A DNA stretch of 45,994 nt from NCBI GenBank assembly GCA_000830175.1, contig JQIS01000061.1:1-45994 (forward strand). The letters run 5' to 3'. The translations under genes were made by a program, and so were the position numbers. Positions within the stretch are counted from its first letter, which is position 1; every line of letters starts with the position of its first letter. Positions 16,785 through 25,097 of the stretch are shown one piece after another. The notes below the pieces were generated by a model that was given only the letters and a program-made list of their open reading frames with translations, made no database searches and was not told the origin of the DNA. This stretch comes from Sulfurovum sp. FS08-3 (GTDB lineage Bacteria; Campylobacterota; Campylobacteria; Campylobacterales; Sulfurovaceae).

Positions 16785-17549
16785 TTGAGAAAACTATTTA
16801 AAAAAAGAGCGACCAACAAAAGCATCAATCAATTTATTGAGAAGTATAGGATTCCCAAAGAGTATCTCTCCATCAACCGAAAAGCCATTACAAGAGGGGT
16901 TGGATTGGGACTCTTTATTGCTTTGATTCCTATGCCTTTTCAGATGTTTGCAGTATTAGCACTCACTCCATTTATACGATTTAATGTCCCTATTGGTATA
17001 GCAATGGTATGGCTAACCAATCCTATCACTATGCCTCCATTGTACTATGTAGAGTATCAAACAGGACTCTATTTTCTCAATCAACCTCCCTTGCCCAATA
17101 TCGAACTCACGCTTGATTGGTTTCAAAACAATATCGATGCGATTGTCGTACCGCTCTATTTGGGAACTTTTTTTTACAGTGTTTCGGTTTCGCTTATAGC
17201 GTTTTTGTTGATTAATATTTTATGGATTCGCTCTATCCATGAGTACAAAAGATTACGAAAAGTAAGAAAATGGATTGGAGTTGCCAAACGTTACAAGAAG
17301 TTTACATTGCACAGAGATGAGATTGTCCATCTACGCTACCAACACAAATCTCTGCTCGATTTTAGCCTCCTTGATGGTGCGATGGATAAAGTACGAAACA
17401 AAGTCAAATACAACAAAAAGTTTGTCAATCTAGCCCATCAATACCGAAACAAAAAGATATTTGTCCAAAGCCATCTCAAAGATATTGGGTTGCCAAACTT
17501 CAAAAATCCTCTTGCCAAAAAACATCAAGAGGATAAGAGAGAAAAGTAA
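16785..17549 (+). CDS. DUF2062 membrane protein
   Basis: 254 aa from a TTG start; no ATG exists near the conserved N-terminus. DUF2062 is seen in RGVGLGLFIALIPMPFQMFA and in VWLTNPITMPPLYYVEYQTG, with two to three membrane helices (about 43-65, 68-90 and 120-148). A basic cytoplasmic tail of about 100 residues follows, rich in Lys, Arg and His. The family's function is unknown; it often sits near envelope or glycosyltransferase genes, but no such neighbour is present here. Confidence 0.85.
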   Translation: MRKLFKKRATNKSINQFIEKYRIPKEYLSINRKAITRGVGLGLFIALIPMPFQMFAVLALTPFIRFNVPIGIAMVWLTNPITMPPLYYVEYQTGLYFLNQPPLPNIELTLDWFQNNIDAIVVPLYLGTFFYSVSVSLIAFLLINILWIRSIHEYKRLRKVRKWIGVAKRYKKFTLHRDEIVHLRYQHKSLLDFSLLDGAMDKVRNKVKYNKKFVNLAHQYRNKKIFVQSHLKDIGLPNFKNPLAKKHQEDKREK

Positions 17550-17587
17550 TTAAGATGCAAGTTTTTAAACTTGCATACGTCAAAAAT

Positions 17588-18100
17588 CTACTCAACCACA
17601 GGAATTAAAATCATTGTTTCAAGCTTATCTTGTGCGACTTCATTGGGATCATTGAGATAAAATTCAATTGATTCGTTACCAAGCTTGATTTGGTTTTGCT
17701 GTGCGTGTGCATAGATCTCTTTGTAGCGTTTATCTACTTTGTGATACGCTCCATAGTGCATCGCTTTGAGATATTTTTGTTTGGCAATAAAATCGGCTTT
17801 TAGATTATCTTTATCTTCCAATTTTTTGGGCGTTGGGATTCCTACGAAGAAGTGCCACTTTCTAAATACCAAATCAAAGAGTTTGCAAATTGCCCACTTT
17901 TTCATCTCTTTTTCCCAGTCAAAATCAACGTATCTTGCGTAGGGAGTTTGGATTGGTTCTACACTGTTATCTTCAAAGTACTCCATTATAGCCGTGTAGT
18001 CTTTGGGGAAAATTTTCATCATTCTCCACAGACACGCTTTCTCTTCGATTTCAACTACACTACCAATCTCTTTTTCGACAACTTCAATTGCATTATTCAT
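17588..18100 (-). CDS. GyrI-like effector-binding domain protein
   Basis: 170 aa with a strong AGGAGG 6 nt before the ATG. The C-terminal half (YLKAMHYGAYHKVDKRYKEI ... IEFYLNDPNEVAQDKLETMI) matches the GyrI-like/AraC effector-binding fold (Y-x-G-x-Y ... Y-x-N-D-P ... E-I-x-I-P). The N-terminal 80 residues are not a DNA-binding domain, so this is a stand-alone small-molecule sensor or gyrase-inhibitor-like protein. Ligand unknown. The next gene on the same strand upstream is PqiA/CZB at a distance; ubiE lies 42 bp upstream of its start and may read into it. Confidence 0.7.
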   Translation of the reverse strand: MNNAIEVVEKEIGSVVEIEEKACLWRMMKIFPKDYTAIMEYFEDNSVEPIQTPYARYVDFDWEKEMKKWAICKLFDLVFRKWHFFVGIPTPKKLEDKDNLKADFIAKQKYLKAMHYGAYHKVDKRYKEIYAHAQQNQIKLGNESIEFYLNDPNEVAQDKLETMILIPVVE

Positions 18101-18142
18101 ATTTAACCTCCTAAATTTTAAGGAAATTTTATCCTACAAGAG

Positions 18143-18874
18143 TTACGTTTTAGTGATTTTTTGAGCTACCAAGAGTGTCGAAATGCCCATTGAAAAGGAT
18201 TTGACATACCTCATCTCAAATCCTGCCTTTTTAAGCTCATCTTCAAGCATTTGAGTCGTCAAAAACTCCTCAATCGAATCGGGCAGATATTTATAGGCGG
18301 CGTAGTTTTTGGAGACCCATCCTCCGATAGTAGGGAGTACCTTTTTCATATAAAAATCGGTTACTTTTGAAACAAACCCGCCCTTTTGCTGTTTGGTAAA
18401 CTCCAATATCACCACCATTCCATTATCTTTTAAGACACGATTAAACTCTTGGAGTGCTTCGACTCTATCAACGACGTTGCGAATACCGTACGAGATGGAG
18501 ATAATATCCGTGGAGTTGTCATCAATGGGTAGCTCTTGGGCTTTGGCTTGAATAAACTGTGCAAAACCAACCTTCTCTTTGGCAACATTGAGCATTCCTT
18601 GCGATGGGTCAATGCCGATAAATTTATCAACTTTTATGCCGTGTTTTTTGGCTCTTGCATCCCAATAGAGCAATAAATCCCCCGTACCGCACGCCACATC
18701 GACAATCCGCCCAATCTCTTGTTTGCCCAGTAGCTCATACGCCTTATCGCACCCCTTTTTACGCCACTGCTTGTCAATTCCAAAGCTAAGTACCCGATTG
18801 GCCAAATCGTATGTAGAGGCGATATTATCAAACATCTCTACAATTTTTTCTTGTTTTTGATTTGTGTTGTTCAC
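18143..18874 (-). CDS. ubiE: Demethylmenaquinone methyltransferase
   Basis: 243 aa from a GTG start with GGAGAAG upstream. SAM-dependent class I methyltransferase making menaquinone from demethylmenaquinone (menG activity). UbiE marks: MFDNIASTYDLANRVLSFGI at the start, IVDVACGTGDLLLY (SAM motif I), SYGIRNVVDR, and the C-terminal STLLVAQK. Campylobacterota use menaquinone through the futalosine route, so the methylation of menaquinone is the expected job; this links it loosely with the UbiD-type gene 8 kb away. Confidence 0.96.
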   Translation of the reverse strand: MNNTNQKQEKIVEMFDNIASTYDLANRVLSFGIDKQWRKKGCDKAYELLGKQEIGRIVDVACGTGDLLLYWDARAKKHGIKVDKFIGIDPSQGMLNVAKEKVGFAQFIQAKAQELPIDDNSTDIISISYGIRNVVDRVEALQEFNRVLKDNGMVVILEFTKQQKGGFVSKVTDFYMKKVLPTIGGWVSKNYAAYKYLPDSIEEFLTTQMLEDELKKAGFEMRYVKSFSMGISTLLVAQKITKT

Positions 18875-18977
18875 AAGACTTCTCCAAAATTCTATTGCAA
18901 AAGAGTAGCATAAATAGTTGAAAATCTAGCCATATCATCAAATATAACTCTCCCAAAAGCTAAATACCACCAAAAAT

Positions 18978-18986
18978 TGATATAAT
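18978..18986 (+). promoter_or_regulatory. Extended -10 promoter for purE
   Basis: TGATATAAT lies 27 bp before the purE ATG, the same nonamer as before the DUF2062 gene. AGGAG at 19001-19005 is the ribosome site. I see no PUR-box or riboswitch-like structure. Confidence 0.5.
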
Positions 18987-19013
18987 AAACGCAAAAAACA
19001 AGGAGTTAAAAGT

Positions 19014-19508
19014 ATGAAATTTGTATCGATAGTCATTGGCAGTAAGAGCGATTATGAAGTGATGAAGGAGTGTGCTAGTACACTCAAAAAATTTGGAGTT
19101 CCTTACGAGCTTATCATTTCATCGGCTCATAGAAGCCCTGAGCGAACCAAAAACTACATCAAAGAGGCAGAAAAAAAAGGTGCACAAGTCTTTATAGCAG
19201 CAGCAGGTATGGCAGCACACCTTGCGGGAGCCTTGGCGGCTAGTACGATTCGACCTATCATTGGAGTGCCTATTGCCAGTGGAGAGCTTAGAGGACAAGA
19301 TGCACTCCTTAGTACCGTCATGATGCCAGCGGGTATGCCTGTAGGCACAGTAGCCATTGGCACGGCAGGAGCTATCAACTCAGCCTATATGGCAATCCAA
19401 ATCATGGCACTTGATGACGATGAGTTGCGTGTCAAACTTCAAGAAGATAGAATCTCAAAAGCCAAAAAAGTAGAGCTTGATTCAAGCGAAATTGAAACGT
19501 TGCTGTAA
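19014..19508 (+). CDS. purE: N5-carboxyaminoimidazole ribonucleotide mutase
   Basis: 164 aa, the usual size of class I PurE. It converts N5-CAIR to CAIR in purine synthesis. Motifs: [33 protein letters not shown] (substrate loop), [14 protein letters not shown], and [17 protein letters not shown]. purK is not in the window. A hairpin follows the stop. Confidence 0.97.
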   Translation: MKFVSIVIGSKSDYEVMKECASTLKKFGVPYELIISSAHRSPERTKNYIKEAEKKGAQVFIAAAGMAAHLAGALAASTIRPIIGVPIASGELRGQDALLSTVMMPAGMPVGTVAIGTAGAINSAYMAIQIMALDDDELRVKLQEDRISKAKKVELDSSEIETLL

Positions 19509-19524
19509 ATTCAATAAAATTTTC

Positions 19525-19547
19525 GTCTCCAAAGCTCATTTGGAGGC
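19525..19547 (+). terminator. Hairpin downstream of purE
   Basis: GTCTCCAAA at 19525-19533 pairs with TTTGGAGGC at 19539-19547 (one wobble). No T tract follows, so termination is only likely. The remaining 100 bp to cas9 contain a TATGATAAAAT -10-like sequence at about 19610. Confidence 0.4.
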
Positions 19548-19648
19548 AACAAACAACTCCTTGTTATCACTCCAACCTCAAAACTCATTGGCTTATGTTT
19601 TCAACCTATTTATGATAAAATAAATAACTTTAAGCAAAAGGTAGTTGG

Positions 19649-22600
19649 ATGTTGAGTGGCAATCATAGAAAAGTATTGGGTTTGGACATAGGAGCAAACA
19701 GTATCGGGTTTGCGTTGCTAAAACTTGATGAGCAAAAGGGTGAAACGCTCTTTGAAGAGTTGGCAAGTAATAGTATTGTGTTTTCTAGTCCCAATGGAGC
19801 AGAGGATAGACGCAAGGCACGAGGTAACAGACGCATACATGAACGCAAAAGTTTACGCAATCGCAACAGTAGAAAAATATTTGTTCGATACGGTTTGGCT
19901 CAACAAGCGTTTATAGACAATACAACGCAATATCTTAATGATTTTAAAATGAAAGATAGAGATGTTTACTCTATTCGCCAAAGAGCTATAGAGGGCGAGA
20001 TGCTCACTCAAGAGGAGTTTGTACTAGCAACCTATTCAATACTTACCGATAGAGGCTATAGCAATATGTTTGCTCCTATCAAGAAGGATACAAAAGAGAA
20101 GGAAGAAGAAAACGAAGAGGGTGTTATCAATGAAGCGGTTAATCACAACGCAATGCTCTACAAACAAGCGGAATATCCCCTCCCTTCCATGGTACTTACT
20201 CAAAAACGACAAACGTTGCAAAATGCGTTTCAAAATGTAGCTGTTCGCAATAAAAAAGAAGATTATAGCAACTCTTTGGGGCGTGAAATGCACAAAGAGG
20301 AGTTTAAAGCCGTAGTAGTCTCGCAATCAAAAAACAAAAATCTATTTTGTAATGAAGAGGAGTGTTTAGCTTTTGTTGATGAGATACTCGATGAAGAGAC
20401 TCCCAATAGAGCCTTTTTTCAACGTCCGCTTAAAAGCTTTGACAATATGGTGGAGTATTGTGCCTTTTACGATGCCTTTAACCCCAAAGGCTCACACAAG
20501 CGAATGCCACTGGCTAATATTGCCAATATTGAGCTGACTTTACGTCAAAGCATTGATAATTATGAAGCTATCCATAGCAAAACGGGTGAGATTAGGATTT
20601 TTAGCGATGAGGAGAAGCAAAAAATTGTCGATTTTTGGATCGAGACTCCCGATGCTGATGAGATTAAATCCAATAATATTTACAAAAACGCAGGGTTTAA
20701 AGATATTGTTATACATCTAGCAGAAACAAAAGAGTTTCGTGTGCTTAATATCAAAGCCCATAGAGCATTGTTGGAGGTGCTTCGTGCCTACAGTGTTGAT
20801 TTTAGAAACAAAGATAATGCATTTTACAATGAATTGCTTTTGGTACTCTACTACTACAAAAACAGCTCTTCTCGTATCAAATACATCGAGGAGTTGATAG
20901 CAAAATATGTAATGGCTATCGATGGGGCGTTTGTCAAGGAGTGTGCCAATCTCAAAAATATGGACGGTTTTGGCTCGTTTTCGCTCAAATTTGCCAATGA
21001 GGTGTTGGAGCTAATGCAAAAAGGGGTGATACACTCCAAAGCATTGGAAGAGTTGGGCTACAAAAGTAAATATTTAAATATGCCAACCTATAGCTATTTG
21101 CCTCCTCTTGAACCAACCCCAAAAGATAGAGAGTGGCTACAAAGCAACCTCCCTTATTTTCAAACCCAACATCTCTTCTATCAACCCAAAATCTCACCCA
21201 AAGTCAAACGAGTTATTGGAGTATTGCGAAAGCTTGTCAATGAATTGATAGCCAAATACGGTGCGATTGATGAGATACGCATAGAGACCGCAAGAGAGCT
21301 AAACTCTCAAACTGAAGAGAAAGCTATCGAAGAGAACCAAAAGAAAAACGATACACAAAACAGAGAAGCTCAAAAGTTTTTAAAAGACAAAAATTTAGCC
21401 CAAAGTCCTAAAAATTTAGAGAGAGTCAAGCTTTGGAAAGAGCAAGGGGGCTTTTGTCTCTACAGTGGAGAGGAGATTGTCGAAGAGGAGATGTTGGATG
21501 AAAATCAAACCGAAGTGGAACACTTCATCCCTCGTTCGGTTATTTGGATAAACTCCTTCAAAAATAAAATTTTGGTCAAAAAGAAGTACAATCAAAACAA
21601 AGGTTCGCAAAATCCTATTACCTACCTTAAATCAAAAGGAGAGTGGGAAAACTTCAAGGGGCGTATCAAGCTTGACCCCAAAAGTCCAAAATACAAGTGG
21701 CTAACCCATGAGGAGCATATCGAGAATGTCATGCAAAAAGAGCATTGGCAAGAGAGCTATCTAAACGATACCCGTACCGCTACCAAAACCATCGCAAAAT
21801 ATCTCAATCACTATCTCTACCCCAATCAAAACCTCTACGGCAAAGGCGAAAAGCGATATATCGCAAGTGTCACAGGCAAGGCGATAGGGGAGCTAAAGCA
21901 TATTTGGGGGATTCATAAGGTCATGCCCAAAGATGAAAACGACAAAAAAGATAGAGATACCCAATACCACCATACGCTTGATGCTTTTGCGATTGCTTTG
22001 TGTTCCAATGGGGCTATGAAAACACTTAATGACTCTTTCAAACAAAACGAGAACCATTTCCAAACCAAAGCCCAAAAAGCCAAGCTAAAAGAGGGCGTAC
22101 CAACCACAACCGATGGGGTGAGTATCGTAGAGTATCTTAAAAGTATCGTAGAGAAGTACGAAACCCATCAACGCCTTGTATGCCCCTACAACAAACGCAA
22201 AACCAACATGAAAGGCTTCAAAGATGGTAATCTAAAGCTCTATATCACCCAAGACCCCAAAGATAAGAACAAAGAGATACTTGCAGAGATGGAAAAAGTA
22301 GCGATTGATAGCTCTTTGCTAATCAAAAAAGTCAATGGATTTGACAAGCCCCGAAGTGATGATGAGGTCAAAAAAGTGATACAATCTATCCAATCACGCC
22401 TCAATCCACAAAAACAAGCAAATATCATTGAAGCGATAGAGATTTATGCCAATAGGCTTTTGGAGTTGCGAAAGGGTATTGATGCTTTGGACTTAGAGAT
22501 TAAAACCGAGCAAAAGAGGCTCAAAACAGGCAAACAGCACAAAGAGGATAATGATAGCATCAAAAAGCAAACTATCGCACCGCTTCAAGCTCAAAAAAAG

Positions 22601-23257
22601 GAGCTAAGCCTTGAAATGCAAAATCTAAAATGCAGTTTTGCAACCCAAAAAGGCAAAAGGCAAATCGTGCGAAAGCTCAATCTCTATCGAGAAAAAATCG
22701 AAAAGAGTTCAGCCGATAGCATTATCTTTACCCAACGAAAAGAGCGAACTATTGAACGTCTCTCTGTAGATAATTTCCGTGAAGCTTTAGAGAATAAAGA
22801 GCCTTTTGTTATCAAGGAGAATAAAAATATATTTTGCGTCGAGCTTTACGCTCATCCCAAGCAAAATCAAGTCGTAGGTCTCAAATACTTTAGCTCCTTA
22901 GCCAATCTCCATATCAAGACAAAAATTAATGAAAAATATGGAGATTACTTTGAAGATAAAAAGCCCATGCTTACACTCTACAAAAATGATATTATCAAAG
23001 TCTTTTATACCAAAGAGGCTAGAGCGGAGTATTATGTTTTTAATGGTGGAGGAGATATGACAGGGACTAACAATAAAGTATCAATTAAAAAGATAAACCA
23101 CCGTACATTTACAGCTACAAATAAAAAAGGAGTGGTAGAAGTCTCCAAAGAGGGGGCTATTACTCCCAATAGCACAACCGTTGTATCAAAAGTCACAATA
23201 GATTTTTTTGGAAATATTGAGGAGGTTAAGCAAAATGCAAAGTCAACTTGGTTATAA
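19649..23257 (+). CDS. cas9: Cas9 endonuclease (type II, II-C-like)
   Basis: 1202 aa RNA-guided nuclease that appears intact. RuvC-I VLGLDIGANSIGFALL (D13), Arg-rich bridge helix RRKARGNRRIHERKSLRNRN (about 54-75), RuvC-II IDEIRIETARELN (E546), HNH with EVEHFIPRS (H625) and YNQNKG (N648/N650), RuvC-III YHHTLDAFAIAL (H775, D778), then a C-terminal PAM-interacting region. The HNH has Glu where Cas9 normally has Asp before the catalytic His, a conservative change. Residues about 930-1015, between RuvC-III and the C-terminal domain, form a long Lys/Glu/Leu coiled-coil-like stretch, which accounts for the length beyond typical II-C proteins (about 1000-1100). Cas1 follows after a tracrRNA-like interval; no csn2 or cas4 is visible, so the subtype rests on inference. 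Confidence 0.96.
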   Translation: MLSGNHRKVLGLDIGANSIGFALLKLDEQKGETLFEELASNSIVFSSPNGAEDRRKARGNRRIHERKSLRNRNSRKIFVRYGLAQQAFIDNTTQYLNDFKMKDRDVYSIRQRAIEGEMLTQEEFVLATYSILTDRGYSNMFAPIKKDTKEKEEENEEGVINEAVNHNAMLYKQAEYPLPSMVLTQKRQTLQNAFQNVAVRNKKEDYSNSLGREMHKEEFKAVVVSQSKNKNLFCNEEECLAFVDEILDEETPNRAFFQRPLKSFDNMVEYCAFYDAFNPKGSHKRMPLANIANIELTLRQSIDNYEAIHSKTGEIRIFSDEEKQKIVDFWIETPDADEIKSNNIYKNAGFKDIVIHLAETKEFRVLNIKAHRALLEVLRAYSVDFRNKDNAFYNELLLVLYYYKNSSSRIKYIEELIAKYVMAIDGAFVKECANLKNMDGFGSFSLKFANEVLELMQKGVIHSKALEELGYKSKYLNMPTYSYLPPLEPTPKDREWLQSNLPYFQTQHLFYQPKISPKVKRVIGVLRKLVNELIAKYGAIDEIRIETARELNSQTEEKAIEENQKKNDTQNREAQKFLKDKNLAQSPKNLERVKLWKEQGGFCLYSGEEIVEEEMLDENQTEVEHFIPRSVIWINSFKNKILVKKKYNQNKGSQNPITYLKSKGEWENFKGRIKLDPKSPKYKWLTHEEHIENVMQKEHWQESYLNDTRTATKTIAKYLNHYLYPNQNLYGKGEKRYIASVTGKAIGELKHIWGIHKVMPKDENDKKDRDTQYHHTLDAFAIALCSNGAMKTLNDSFKQNENHFQTKAQKAKLKEGVPTTTDGVSIVEYLKSIVEKYETHQRLVCPYNKRKTNMKGFKDGNLKLYITQDPKDKNKEILAEMEKVAIDSSLLIKKVNGFDKPRSDDEVKKVIQSIQSRLNPQKQANIIEAIEIYANRLLELRKGIDALDLEIKTEQKRLKTGKQHKEDNDSIKKQTIAPLQAQKKELSLEMQNLKCSFATQKGKRQIVRKLNLYREKIEKSSADSIIFTQRKERTIERLSVDNFREALENKEPFVIKENKNIFCVELYAHPKQNQVVGLKYFSSLANLHIKTKINEKYGDYFEDKKPMLTLYKNDIIKVFYTKEARAEYYVFNGGGDMTGTNNKVSIKKINHRTFTATNKKGVVEVSKEGAITPNSTTVVSKVTIDFFGNIEEVKQNAKSTWL

Positions 23258-23265
23258 TATTAGGG

Positions 23266-23344
23266 TATCAAATGGGGATTTGATAGCTTTGGTTAAAGCA
23301 AGAGGCACTTTCCCGAGCCTCACAAGTTTTATACTTAAATCGGG
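23266..23344 (-). ncRNA. Predicted tracrRNA, antisense between cas9 and cas1
   Basis: Read on the minus strand from about 23344, the interval gives a likely anti-repeat (complement of GTTTTATACTTAAATCGG, 23326-23343), then three perfect hairpins: GAGGC/GCCTC (23302-23321, nexus position), GCTTT/AAAGC with an AACC loop (23286-23299), and an 8-bp stem TATCAAAT/ATTTGATA with a 4-nt loop (23266-23285). This order, the length of about 80 nt and the position next to cas9 match known II-C tracrRNAs. A good promoter faces the right way. The weak point is that no U tract follows the last stem. The matching crRNA repeat should begin GTTTTATACTTAAATCGG; I do not see it elsewhere in the window. Confidence 0.72.
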
Positions 23345-23349
23345 ATTCT

Positions 23350-23378
23350 CTTATGTTTAAGCAAATTTTCATTGTCAA
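23350..23378 (-). promoter_or_regulatory. Promoter for the predicted tracrRNA
   Basis: On the minus strand, a consensus TTGACA -35 (23373-23378) is followed after exactly 17 bp by CATAAG (23350-23355, four of six matches to TATAAT). The -10 overlaps the cas1 ATG on the other strand. Predicted start is about 23343-23344. Confidence 0.6.
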
Positions 23379-23661
23379 TCGAGCCTATTTAAGCTACCGT
23401 AATAATTCCATGATTGTCAAAAACGATGCAGGTGCTACGCCTATTTGTCTTGATGATATTGATATTGTCATTATCGAAAACCAACAAACTACTCTAACTT
23501 CCTCGCTCCTTTCGCATTTGGCTCTTGCTAATATTGTGGTGATTTTTGTAGATGAGCGACATATCCCCTCTGCTCTATCTCTAGGACTCTACAAAAACAG
23601 TCGCACCGCAAAAATACAACGCAGTCAAATCAACCTATCCAAACCCAAATATAACTTGTAG
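23353..23661 (+). pseudogene. cas1: cas1, truncated at about residue 98
   Basis: 102 codons of a protein normally about 300 aa. Residues 1-98 are a good type II Cas1 N-terminal domain: FIVNRAYLSYRNNSMIVKND, LDDIDIVIIENQQTTLTSSL, NIVVIFVDERHIPSALSLGL and SQINLSKPK. After SKPK the frame reads YNL and stops because the sequence passes at about 23650 into the 3' part of the opposing CHAP gene. The whole catalytic helical domain (Glu, His, Glu metal ligands) is absent, so spacer integration is lost. No cas2 follows. There is no clear ribosome site; it was probably translated with cas9. Confidence 0.9.
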
Positions 23662-24664
23662 ATGAGTTGTTCCACGATTGATTAACAACTTGTGTACCGC
23701 TTGAATTAGCTACTTGCAGTGTTATTGTTGATAGAGCTTTATTGTCTGATGCATTAAGGTATGCACCAATAGAACTTGTACCCTCTTTGATTGAAACACC
23801 TGATAAATATGAAACAGAAGCTGTTGGTTTGGTGGTGTCGCCAGATGCTGATGCTGTAACAGTAAATGGATTATATCCTAGTTCGCTCCAATTCGTACCA
23901 TCTTTGGAAACCTTAACTATAGCATAATAACTTCCAGCATTTGATGTATTGGTTTGAATAAAATCAGAAGACCATGTTGAATTTGCATTAATTGTTACAT
24001 TATCAAAAATTTTCATATCTTTGACATATTTTTTAGCAGAATCATGAATAGACAAAGCAATTTTTTTATAAGTAATTGCTGTTGAACCATTATTCACTAA
24101 CTTAAATTGGGCATCAAATCCATTTGTTGTATTAGCATAAATTGGTGCTGTTTTAATCCAAAAATCTTTGAGTGCAATACCTTGAATATGAATAAAATTA
24201 TCTATTGCTGTAATTTTTATATTTCTTGTAGTGTATTTATGATCATAGTTTTTATTATATTCTGAAATAGTTACTGTACCATCATTGTTGACAGATTCTA
24301 CATATGCAACATGCATTGTTTCCCAAACAGCAATATCACCAACTTTTGGAGTTTTATCTACACTAAGACCTATGGACTTAGCAGCATTATCCCAATTGTT
24401 AGCATTACCAAAATGAGTCGCCTTCCAAACACCATTGACTTCTGTACCTGAATTTAAAAATTTAATGCCATTTTGTGTAATTTTCCATGCAACATACGAA
24501 GTACATTCGCATTTATAAAAATTAAACTTATCAGCTATATAGACTTTATTATCTGGGAGACCGCTAGTTTTTCCAGGGGGACATCCCTCCATCTCTGATT
24601 CATATGTAGCATTTGCCAACAAACCAACTGTTAAAGCTAAAAATATAAGTAGCTTTTTCATCAT
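23630..24664 (-). CDS. Secreted CHAP-domain protein, C-terminally truncated
   Basis: 344 aa from the ATG at 24664 (AAGGAAAA upstream; a Met one codon later is equally possible). Signal peptide KKLLIFLALTVGLLANA, then a CHAP amidase/peptidase domain with FYKCECTSYVAWKI (catalytic Cys), VGDIAVWETMHVAYVESV (His) and ISEYN (Asn/Glu). After about residue 160 come Ig-like repeats (APIYANTTNGFDAQFKLVNN ... PTASVSYLSGVSIKEGTSSI). The last residues WVWIG are not Ig-like; they are the complement of cas1 sequence. So the gene lost its 3' end at the same junction (about 23650) that cut cas1. A role in peptidoglycan cleavage is the family expectation. Confidence 0.8.
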   Translation of the reverse strand: MMKKLLIFLALTVGLLANATYESEMEGCPPGKTSGLPDNKVYIADKFNFYKCECTSYVAWKITQNGIKFLNSGTEVNGVWKATHFGNANNWDNAAKSIGLSVDKTPKVGDIAVWETMHVAYVESVNNDGTVTISEYNKNYDHKYTTRNIKITAIDNFIHIQGIALKDFWIKTAPIYANTTNGFDAQFKLVNNGSTAITYKKIALSIHDSAKKYVKDMKIFDNVTINANSTWSSDFIQTNTSNAGSYYAIVKVSKDGTNWSELGYNPFTVTASASGDTTKPTASVSYLSGVSIKEGTSSIGAYLNASDNKALSTITLQVANSSGTQVVNQSWNNSSTSYIWVWIG

Positions 24665-24806
24665 TTTTCCTTTATGTATTTTTTGCAACATTATAAATGT
24701 TGTTTTCATTTGTTAGAAACTTCGTTGCTGTTTAAGGTAACAATAATCAAGTTTCAAGTTTTTAATACCATTTGTTTAGAATTTGCTCTCTGTTCCTCTC
24801 AATTTG

Positions 24807-24814
24807 CCCCCCCC
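24807..24814. repeat. Homopolymeric (C)8 tract
   Basis: Eight C in a row within very AT-rich DNA, 143 bp upstream of the CHAP gene (G8 on its strand). Poly-G/C tracts of this length are typical slippage sites in Campylobacterota. The rest of 24665-25097 is AT-rich intergenic DNA without an open frame I would support. Confidence 0.6.
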
Positions 24815-24999
24815 ATTTTTCTAATTTTAATTTAACTTTTCCTCATTAAGAAATCATAGACAATTTCAAATGTAAACCACTTGCAGTCAATCATGACTTC
24901 ATAGCAACATTTAAAACTCTTTTCACTCATTTCCTCATTGATTTAAGATACTTAAATTTTAAGATAATAAAAATTTAGAGATTGTTAAAATATATCCTG

Positions 25000-25029
25000 T
25001 AGTAAGGTTCTAGTTAGGTTAGTAAGGTT
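25000..25029. repeat. Short direct repeats before the 25098 gene
   Basis: TAGTAAGGTT (25000-25009), TAGTTAGGTT (25011-25020) and TAGTAAGGTT (25020-25029) are spaced about one helical turn apart. They lie 69 bp before the start of a gene with an HTH-like N-terminus, so they could be its operator. Confidence 0.5.
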
Positions 25030-25097
25030 ATTGTTAGTATTTTAAAAATAGATTTTTGTTAAAATACATTTATAAAAACATATTGTGGGAGCCAAGG

